A stretch of 5,206 nt of DNA, taken from contig JBAZGG010000033.1 in the NCBI GenBank assembly GCA_041653015.1, forward strand, positions 1 through 5,206. Direction: 5' to 3'. Origin of the DNA: JBAZGG01 sp041653015 (GTDB taxonomy: Bacteria > Bacillota_I > Bacilli_A > RFN20 > CAG-826). Below are positions 1 through 4,559 of this stretch, one piece after another. Position 1 is the stretch's first letter. Each line of letters opens with the position of its first letter. The notes under the pieces are model-generated. The model did no database searches, was not told the DNA's origin, and saw only the letters and a program-made list of their open reading frames with translations. Position numbers and translations under genes: made by a program.

Positions 1-199
1 CGAGAACATTGAACTTCGCTTTTAAACTGCCCGGTTCAGGATCATATCCGGAATGGATGATGGCGGAGTTCGCCATCGACGATACATTGCCGACATCATT
101 TTCTTTTTCAAGCACTAAGACATCAACCTCATATTTCGATAGTTCACGGGCGATAAAAGAACCGATGACTCCCGAACCGATAATGATGATATCTCGCAT
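1..199 (-). CDS. FAD-dependent oxidoreductase, N-terminal part only (runs off the left edge)
   Basis: Only the first 66 codons are present, read leftward from the ATG at 199-197. The protein opens with a Rossmann-type dinucleotide-binding motif, IIIIGSGVIGSFIAREL (GxGxxG at about residues 8-13), followed by a second strand ending in an acidic residue (VLVLEKE, about 28-34), as expected for binding the FAD ADP-ribose. Further on, MANSAIIHSGYDPEPGSLKAK resembles the conserved stretch of DAO-family enzymes such as GlpA/GlpO glycerol-3-phosphate dehydrogenases and L-2-hydroxyglutarate oxidases. The substrate cannot be decided from this fragment. A modest ribosome binding site, GAGG (213-210), lies 10 nt before the ATG, with a 14-bp palindrome directly upstream of it. 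The gene is downstream of and co-oriented with the ATPase gene; the 139-nt gap suggests separate transcription. Family assignment is fairly sure, the specific enzyme is not. Confidence 0.85.
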   Translation of the reverse strand, partial: MRDIIIIGSGVIGSFIARELSKYEVDVLVLEKENDVGNVSSMANSAIIHSGYDPEPGSLKAKFNVL

Positions 200-213
200 G
201 ATGTGATAACCTC

Positions 214-227
214 GCTAATATATTAGC
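214..227. promoter_or_regulatory. Perfect 14-bp palindrome in front of the oxidoreductase gene
   Basis: GCTAATATATTAGC is its own reverse complement and directly abuts the GAGG ribosome binding site of the oxidoreductase gene. On the minus strand it also contains TGCTAATAT, a possible weak extended -10 element (TGnTAATAT), but no good -35 box lies at a normal distance. It could be an operator for a dimeric regulator or, in RNA, a small 5-bp hairpin beside the ribosome binding site. The palindrome is observed directly; its function is inferred. Confidence 0.4.
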
Positions 228-338
228 ACACTTAGTATCGCAAAAAAGAAAAAATCCCGTTTATGACATGTACCCAGTTTTCTGAACAAGTTAACTGCAT
301 TTCATATAGTTTTGTTGAGTTGTGATCGCAGTTCCTTA

Positions 339-1649
339 CTATTTCAAATAATCTAGCAAGAAGTCCACCACCCCTTCCACTATAATTCCATCAGCCATTT
401 TTATTGGTTTTATTGGTCTATTAACAATTATCATCTTTTTAACTGAATCTCTTATTAGTTTGAATGGTCTTTGTTCACGGGTTAAAGTGCTTTCATCCTC
501 AACATTGTCTGTCGCCTGAATATAAAGGCTATCGATACCTTTTGTCGCATAAAAATCAACTTCATAAGACTTAAGAACGCTCTTCCCATTTTCATCCTTT
601 TCTACTTGATCAAAAGAACCAACGCGAACATTATAACCACGATATATCAATTCATTATAGATAGCAGTTTCAATCATCTGCCCAAAATCAGGAGAGGCGA
701 AATCAAGCCTTGCATTTCTTAAACCCGTATCTTGAAAATAGTATTTACGAGTGGCTCCAATTGGACTGGTGCCTTTTATATCGTATCTTTTTGCTTCGCT
801 GATGATATAGGAATCGACAAAAGCTTCTATATATTTATCAACAGTTCCTTTATCGATTTTCTCGCGTTTTCGGCTTTCGACGATATGAGCGATTCTTTGG
901 GAGTTTAAAAGCTGACCAGACATCGAACTCAAAACGTCGCATATCTCATCCAATGTTTCGGCTTTTTTGAAAGAATTGTGCTCGAGGATGTCCTTAAAAT
1001 AAGTCAGCGAAAAAAGCTCCTTTAAATACTTTTCTTTTTCATCGCGTGGTTTAAGAACACAAAGAGGCATCCCACCATGCATTAAATACTCATAAAAGGC
1101 ACTTTGTTCATCACCGCCGATGTAATCGTAATACTCTTCAAATGATAATGGCAAAACGTGAATGTTTGTGGCTTTGTCCCTAAATTCGGTAAACACATCT
1201 TTTGATAGCAGTTTGGAATTGCTGCCAGTGACATAGAGGTCGACGTTTGGCAAACGCGATAATCCTAAAACAACATCGACAAAGGAAATGACACTGGAGT
1301 CATCTTTCTTTGCCAAAACGATCTTCCCATCTGTTAATTCTGGATTAACAATCGAAGAAATCAATTGGACTTCATCAATAAAAACAAAGACGATACCATC
1401 TAAATGAGCGACACTATCCCTGATAAAAGATGTTAGCTTCAAAGGGTTTCTATATTGATAGTTGATTATATCGTCTAGTTCAATCGATATAATATTCTGA
1501 CTTTGAACATGCTGTTGTAAGAGGTAGTCACGAAAAATATTTTTTAACAGATAAGACTTACCTGACCTTCTTATTCCTGTAATCACTTTAGGCATCCCGT
1601 TTTTCATCGCCGTTATTAATTGATTAAGGTATTTGTCTCTTTTTATCAT
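339..1649 (-). CDS. AAA-family ATPase with DUF4143 C-terminal region (AAA_14/DUF4143 type)
   Basis: The product is 436 aa from the ATG at 1649. An in-frame ATG six codons earlier (1667) lacks a good ribosome binding site, whereas the 1649 start has AGAGGGGG at an ideal distance, so the shorter form is preferred. Visible motifs are Walker A GIRRSGKS (residues 25-32), Walker B IVFVFIDEVQ (86-95, with D92/E93), a sensor-1-like strand YVTGSNSKLLS (139-149), and PLSFEEYYDY, typical of this family. The C-terminal half has the DUF4143 signature TYFKDILEHN (216-225). It also has a restriction-nuclease-like strand pattern: E327 in ETAIYNEL, EVDFYA (363-368) and YIQAT (376-380). The length and the C-terminal GVVDFLLDYLK suggest an intact protein. 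Such ATPases are common and multicopy in gut and anaerobic bacteria; their biological role is poorly established. No membrane segment or signal peptide is seen. Sampled stretches are clearly more A/T-rich than pnp, which fits horizontal acquisition. No obvious partner gene adjoins it. Confidence 0.9.
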   Translation of the reverse strand: MIKRDKYLNQLITAMKNGMPKVITGIRRSGKSYLLKNIFRDYLLQQHVQSQNIISIELDDIINYQYRNPLKLTSFIRDSVAHLDGIVFVFIDEVQLISSIVNPELTDGKIVLAKKDDSSVISFVDVVLGLSRLPNVDLYVTGSNSKLLSKDVFTEFRDKATNIHVLPLSFEEYYDYIGGDEQSAFYEYLMHGGMPLCVLKPRDEKEKYLKELFSLTYFKDILEHNSFKKAETLDEICDVLSSMSGQLLNSQRIAHIVESRKREKIDKGTVDKYIEAFVDSYIISEAKRYDIKGTSPIGATRKYYFQDTGLRNARLDFASPDFGQMIETAIYNELIYRGYNVRVGSFDQVEKDENGKSVLKSYEVDFYATKGIDSLYIQATDNVEDESTLTREQRPFKLIRDSVKKMIIVNRPIKPIKMADGIIVEGVVDFLLDYLK

Positions 1650-1655
1650 ATGTGG

Positions 1656-1663
1656 CCCCCTCT
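1656..1663 (-). promoter_or_regulatory. Ribosome binding site that fixes the ATPase start at 1649
   Basis: The minus strand reads AGAGGGGG followed by 6 nt and then ATG at 1649. This purine run lies between the two possible in-frame ATGs (1667 and 1649), so it can only serve the downstream one. Confidence 0.75.
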
Positions 1664-1664
1664 G

Positions 1665-1697
1665 CATTTTTATAGAATTCTATGTTTTTGTCGATTT
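1665..1697. repeat. 33-nt direct repeat, copy A, with palindrome ATAGAATTCTAT
   Basis: This copy matches 1732-1764 at 31 of 33 positions in the same orientation. Its core, 1672-1683, is the perfect 12-bp palindrome ATAGAATTCTAT. The copy lies between the predicted transcription start of the ATPase gene and its ribosome binding site, where a bound repressor would block initiation or early elongation. The outermost ATG (1667) of the ATPase reading frame falls inside it. The repeat is observed directly; an operator role is inferred. Confidence 0.85.
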
Positions 1698-1698
1698 G

Positions 1699-1727
1699 AT
1701 AATATCATCATTTTATAATGAAAGCAA
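1699..1727 (-). promoter_or_regulatory. Probable promoter of the ATPase gene
   Basis: On the minus strand a -35-like TTGCTT (1727-1722) is followed after 17 bp by TATTAT (1704-1699), one mismatch from TATAAT. The preceding TGA makes an extended -10 (TGATATTAT). Transcription would start near 1692, giving a leader of about 43 nt that contains repeat copy A. The promoter sits between the two 33-nt repeats. The weak -35 match keeps confidence moderate. Confidence 0.55.
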
Positions 1728-1731
1728 TCAC

Positions 1732-1764
1732 CATTTTTATAGAATTCTATGTTCTTGACGATTT
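1732..1764. repeat. 33-nt direct repeat, copy B, with palindrome ATAGAATTCTAT
   Basis: This is the second copy of the 1665-1697 repeat. It differs at two bases near one end (GTTCTTGACG here, GTTTTTGTCG in copy A). The palindrome core is at 1739-1750, 67 bp centre to centre from the core of copy A. It lies upstream of the -35 element of the ATPase promoter, so the two copies bracket that promoter. Confidence 0.85.
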
Positions 1765-1785
1765 AATTGCAGAAGCGTAAATTTT

Positions 1786-1831
1786 AAAAGAAAAATGAAC
1801 CCACCTTATTACGTTCAATAAAGTGGATTCA
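1786..1831 (-). terminator. Intrinsic terminator of pnp
   Basis: On the minus strand, 21 nt after the pnp stop codon, the arms TGAATCCACTTTATT (1831-1817) and AATAAGGTGGGTTCA (1810-1796) pair over 15 bp with two G-U pairs. The loop is 6 nt, and the run TTTTTCTTTT (1795-1786) follows at once. There is no T tract on the other side, so it acts only on leftward transcription. It separates pnp from the ATPase gene. Confidence 0.9.
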
Positions 1832-1852
1832 CTTCATATCGAGATTATCTCA

Positions 1853-4051
1853 TTATTTCTTGAAGAACTTATGATTTTTGTTGCCTTGTGGTCTGCTCTG
1901 ATGTTCGCTGTGTTCAGGTCGATCGACATAACCAGCTGGTTTGTCCACGAATTCGCGATGAGAAACCTTTACTTTCCCATGATCGTCGATTTCCGAGACC
2001 ACCACTTTGAGCTTATCGCCGACATGAGCGACGTCGCTCGCTTTGTTGATGAATCCCCAACCGAGCCGAGAGACGTGACATAGACCATCGACATCGCCAA
2101 AGAGATTGACGAACGCGCCATAGTCTTCAACGCGCGTGACGAGACCTTCATAGACTTCGCCCACTTTCGCTTCGCGGATGATATCTTCAATCATCCCTTT
2201 AGCTTTTTCAATCGCTTCCTTCGAATCGTGATAGATTACGACCGAGCCATCATCTTCAATGTCGATCTTGACGTTATCGCATTTGGCGATGATATCATTG
2301 ATGACTTTGCCACCTGTTCCGATGACCTCGCGAATCTTATCGACATCGATCTGCATCTTTTCAAATTTAGGAGCATATTTTCCAACTTCACTTCGTGGAG
2401 TGGAAATAGCGCTCTCCATAACTTCGCGGACTTTCGCTCTCGCCCCGTGGGCTTGCTTTAAAGCTTCGCGCAAAATTTCTTTGGTGATGCCTTTGATTTT
2501 TATATCCATCTGCAAAGCGGTGATACCATTCTTGGTTCCAGCCACTTTGAAGTCCATATCGCCGAAATGATCTTCGAGACCTTGAATATCGGTCAGGATC
2601 GTATAGGGATGCTTTCCATCGAGCGGTCCAGAGGTGACCAGTCCCATCGCGATGCCGCTGACGACATCTTTAATCGGTACACCAGCTGCCATTAAGGACA
2701 TACAACCCGCACAGATAGAAGCTTGTGAGGATGAACCATTCGATTCGACGACTTCGCTGACGACGCGAATCGTATATGGGAATGCCTTCTCATCAGGGAT
2801 GACATAAGAGAGTGCTCTTTCACCGAGCGCACCATGGCCGATCTCTCTTCTGCCAGGAGAGCCCATGCGACCGACTTCACCGACTGAGAAAGGTGGAAAA
2901 TTGTAATGGTGCATAAAGCGCCGAGTATCTTCAGGCGTCAAATTATCGATGATCTGCTCATCGGCCAAAGGACCGAGAGTGGTGATCGAGATGACTTGAG
3001 TTTGCCCTCTCGTAAACATCGCGGATCCATGTGTTCGCGGAAGGAGATCAATCTGAGCGTTAAGAGGGCGAATCTCATCGATTTTTCGTCCATCTGGTCT
3101 CACTTTGTCTTCCGTGATCAAACGGCGAACTTCATCAGCGATCATCCTTTCGAGAATGTCGTTGACCATCATCATCGCATTAGCGTGGTCTTTTTCTTTT
3201 TTGTATTCGCGAGCATCATAGCCATCAAGGACCTCTTTTTTAAGAGCTTCAATGGCGTCTTGTCTCTCTAGTTTATCAAAGATAGAGATGGCTTTTATCA
3301 TCTTTAGACCAACGCGGTCGTAGATATCTTTTTTGATCGCTTCATCGATGGTATAGAGCTGAATTTCTCTTTTAGCCTTTCCGATCTCTTTGGCGATTTG
3401 AACTTGAAAATCACAAAGTTTTTTAATCGCTTCGTGACCAAACATAATAGCTTCGAGCATATCTTCTTCGCTGACTTCGGCGGCACCCGCTTCCACCATG
3501 TTGATGGCTTGTTTTGTGCCGGCGACAGCTAAACTGATATCTGATTTTTCTTTTTCAGCGATGGTTGGATTGATGACAAATTTGCCATCGATACGACCGA
3601 CATAGACACCAGCGATCGGACCGTCGAATGGTATATCGCTTATGCACAGCGCGAGAGACGAACCGAACATAGCCGCCATCTCTGGAGTGGCATCCATATC
3701 AACGCTTAAAACAGTGTTGACAACTTGAACTTCGTTTCTAAATCCTTCAGAGAACATTGGGCGAAGTGGTCTGTCGATAAGGCGAGCGGTCAATGTCGCA
3801 TGCTCTCCAGCACGACCTTCTCTTCGCAGAAATGATCCAGGAATTTTTCCGATAGCATACTGCTTCTCTTCATAGCCAACCGTAAGGGGAAAGAAATCTC
3901 CTTCTTTTGGCAAATCACTCGCACAGACTGTTGATAGAACAGCTGTCTCATCGAGCCTTACGAGTACGGCTCCGTCTGCTTGTTTGGCGACTTCGCCAGC
4001 TTCGACGACAAGCTTTTTTCCTTCGAATTCCAATTCGAATGTCTTTTTCAT
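1853..4051 (-). CDS. pnp: Polynucleotide phosphorylase (polyribonucleotide nucleotidyltransferase)
   Basis: The 732-aa protein performs phosphorolytic 3'-to-5' degradation of RNA, releasing nucleoside diphosphates, and acts in the cytoplasm in mRNA turnover as a trimer. The domain order is complete. First RNase PH-like domain: residues about 1-220, with GKIPGSFLRREGR at 68-80 and TARLIDRPLRP at 88-98. Then an all-helical linker to about 315. Second RNase PH domain: about 316-555, with RPDGRKIDEIRPL, the phosphate-binding SSS at 440-442 and GDMDFKVAG at 497-505 (D498, D500, K502). KH domain: about 566-625, with VIGTGGKVI where many homologues have GPGG. S1 domain: about 632-698. A short basic, His-rich tail ends the protein. 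The start at 4051 is chosen because AGAGGT lies 6 nt upstream and MKKTFELEFEGKKL matches the usual N terminus; the reading frame is open 27 codons further up but runs across the promoter region. It has its own promoter and terminator. Confidence 0.98.
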   Translation of the reverse strand: MKKTFELEFEGKKLVVEAGEVAKQADGAVLVRLDETAVLSTVCASDLPKEGDFFPLTVGYEEKQYAIGKIPGSFLRREGRAGEHATLTARLIDRPLRPMFSEGFRNEVQVVNTVLSVDMDATPEMAAMFGSSLALCISDIPFDGPIAGVYVGRIDGKFVINPTIAEKEKSDISLAVAGTKQAINMVEAGAAEVSEEDMLEAIMFGHEAIKKLCDFQVQIAKEIGKAKREIQLYTIDEAIKKDIYDRVGLKMIKAISIFDKLERQDAIEALKKEVLDGYDAREYKKEKDHANAMMMVNDILERMIADEVRRLITEDKVRPDGRKIDEIRPLNAQIDLLPRTHGSAMFTRGQTQVISITTLGPLADEQIIDNLTPEDTRRFMHHYNFPPFSVGEVGRMGSPGRREIGHGALGERALSYVIPDEKAFPYTIRVVSEVVESNGSSSQASICAGCMSLMAAGVPIKDVVSGIAMGLVTSGPLDGKHPYTILTDIQGLEDHFGDMDFKVAGTKNGITALQMDIKIKGITKEILREALKQAHGARAKVREVMESAISTPRSEVGKYAPKFEKMQIDVDKIREVIGTGGKVINDIIAKCDNVKIDIEDDGSVVIYHDSKEAIEKAKGMIEDIIREAKVGEVYEGLVTRVEDYGAFVNLFGDVDGLCHVSRLGWGFINKASDVAHVGDKLKVVVSEIDDHGKVKVSHREFVDKPAGYVDRPEHSEHQSRPQGNKNHKFFKK

Positions 4052-4057
4052 CTTTTT

Positions 4058-4063
4058 ACCTCT
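4058..4063 (-). promoter_or_regulatory. Ribosome binding site of pnp
   Basis: AGAGGT on the minus strand ends 6 nt before the ATG at 4051. It supports that start over in-frame ATGs further upstream at 4132 and 4084, which lie in or before the promoter. Confidence 0.8.
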
Positions 4064-4085
4064 TTTTTTATATGAAACTTGCATT

Positions 4086-4113
4086 ATTATAACATATATG
4101 TCAAAGATGACAT
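4086..4113 (-). promoter_or_regulatory. Promoter of pnp with perfect extended -10
   Basis: On the minus strand TGTTATAAT (4094-4086) is a perfect extended -10 element (TGnTATAAT). A -35-like ATGTCA (4113-4108, four of six consensus bases) lies 16 bp upstream. Transcription would begin near 4079, leaving a short leader of about 28 nt with the AGAGGT ribosome binding site. Being downstream of the rpsO terminator, it should make pnp expression largely independent of rpsO. Confidence 0.75.
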
Positions 4114-4116
4114 ATA
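4095..4116. promoter_or_regulatory. 9+9 bp inverted repeat over the pnp promoter (candidate operator)
   Basis: TATATGTCA and TGACATATA are perfect inverted arms separated by 4 bp. The element fills the space from the end of the rpsO terminator T tract to the TG of the pnp extended -10, covering the -35 and the spacer. It lies upstream of the predicted transcription start, so it would act as DNA rather than as a leader RNA hairpin in pnp transcripts. The inverted repeat is certain; the regulator is unknown. The N4 spacing recalls CRP/FNR-family sites, but the arms do not match a site known to me. Confidence 0.55.
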
Positions 4117-4143
4117 AAAAGAAAAACCGCATTTGCGGTTTTC
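4116..4143 (-). terminator. Intrinsic terminator of rpsO
   Basis: Five nucleotides after the rpsO stop codon, the arms AAAACCGC (4142-4135) and GCGGTTTT (4130-4123) form an 8-bp stem with a 4-nt loop, followed by TCTTTTT. The plus strand also shows a short T-rich run after the stem, so weak bidirectional function is possible, although no rightward gene is nearby. It separates rpsO from pnp. Confidence 0.88.
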
Positions 4144-4147
4144 TTAA

Positions 4148-4417
4148 TTATTTTCTAATTCCTAAGGTCGCAATTAACTTGATGTATTCATCGCGATCAG
4201 TTTCGCTCAAGTAATCCAGCAATCCTCTGCGTTTGCCAACGAGAACGGATAGCGATCTGCGCGAATGGTGATCTTTTTTGTGCGCTTTGAGATGTTCAGT
4301 CAAGTTCTTAACCTGCTCTGTAATGAGAGCGATTTGAACGGTGGTTGAACCAGTATCGTTCGCACTTTTGCCATATTCTTTGACCAGTGCTTGCACTTTT
4401 TCTTTGGACAATGCCAT
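4148..4417 (-). CDS. rpsO: 30S ribosomal protein S15
   Basis: The product is 89 aa, the standard length for bacterial S15. It binds the three-way junction of the central domain of 16S rRNA early in small-subunit assembly and contributes to an intersubunit bridge. Diagnostic residues include TGSTTVQIALITEQVKNL (residues 22-39), HLKAHKKDHHSRRSL (42-56), VGKRRGLLDYL (60-70) and the C-terminal LIATLGIRK. The HHSRR and GKRR stretches are the conserved RNA-contacting region. The start at 4417 has a near-perfect ribosome binding site, AAGGAGG (4432-4426), 8 nt upstream. It lies between ribF and pnp in the usual conserved order, with its own leader and its own terminator. Autoregulation through the leader is known for S15 in other bacteria and is plausible here. 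Confidence 0.99.
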   Translation of the reverse strand: MALSKEKVQALVKEYGKSANDTGSTTVQIALITEQVKNLTEHLKAHKKDHHSRRSLSVLVGKRRGLLDYLSETDRDEYIKLIATLGIRK

Positions 4418-4445
4418 TTGCTTTTCCTCCTTTGTTTTTTCTTAG

Positions 4446-4491
4446 CTTATTCAGCGAGGAGCGTCGGAGTGATCGCCGATCATCGAATAAG
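4446..4491 (-). promoter_or_regulatory. Structured rpsO leader, candidate S15 autoregulatory RNA
   Basis: On the minus strand CTTATTC (4491-4485) can pair with GAATAAG (4452-4446) to close a domain that ends 13 nt before the AAGGAGG ribosome binding site. Inside it, TGATC-GGC-GATCA (4482-4470) forms a 5-bp hairpin. A competing 7-bp stem, TCGGCGA (4479-4473) with TCGCTGA (4457-4451, one G-U pair), cannot form together with the hairpin or the full closing stem. S15 represses its own translation through leader RNA in E. coli and Geobacillus. I infer the same here from position and structure; no known consensus was matched. Confidence 0.45.
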
Positions 4492-4507
4492 TCGCGACTA
4501 TTACTTT

Positions 4508-4537
4508 ATAGTAATCAGATTAAAAAGACAATAGCAA
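4508..4537 (-). promoter_or_regulatory. Possible promoter of rpsO
   Basis: On the minus strand TTGCTA (4537-4532) and TACTAT (4513-4508) are 18 bp apart, each with four of six consensus bases. An alternative pairing is TTGTCT (4531-4526) with TAAAGT 17 bp on. The region between the ribF stop codon and this point is T-rich without a clear terminator hairpin, so readthrough from ribF is also likely. A weak 6-bp inverted repeat, ATTACT-N4-AGTAAT (4515-4500), overlaps the -10. Confidence 0.35.
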
Positions 4538-4559
4538 CTTCAAAAGAAAAGAAAAATGC

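Noticed and set aside
9..206. Plus-strand 65-aa frame at the left edge
   Set aside because: It is antisense to the clear FAD-binding N terminus of the oxidoreductase.
1650..1667. ATPase start at the ATG at 1667, adding residues MQRGPH
   Set aside because: No ribosome binding site precedes it; it lies inside repeat copy A, while AGAGGGGG is ideally placed for the ATG at 1649.
1665..1764. CRISPR array or transposon terminal repeats made by the 33-nt units
   Set aside because: There are only two copies, they are direct rather than inverted, the spacer holds a promoter, and no cas or transposase gene is present.
1823..2570. Plus-strand reading frames opposite pnp (for example 1823-2083, 2228-2461, 2259-2570)
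   Set aside because: They lie antisense within a fully conserved pnp, have no recognisable domains, and are shadow frames.
4052..4132. 27-codon N-terminal extension of pnp from an ATG at 4132
   Set aside because: It would span the rpsO terminator tail, the inverted repeat and the promoter; MKKTFELEFEGKKL at 4051 has a ribosome binding site and the expected family N terminus.
4446..4491. A metabolite riboswitch (for example FMN) in front of rpsO
   Set aside because: The stretch is too short and lacks the conserved FMN-element sequences; its position before rpsO fits S15 autoregulation better.
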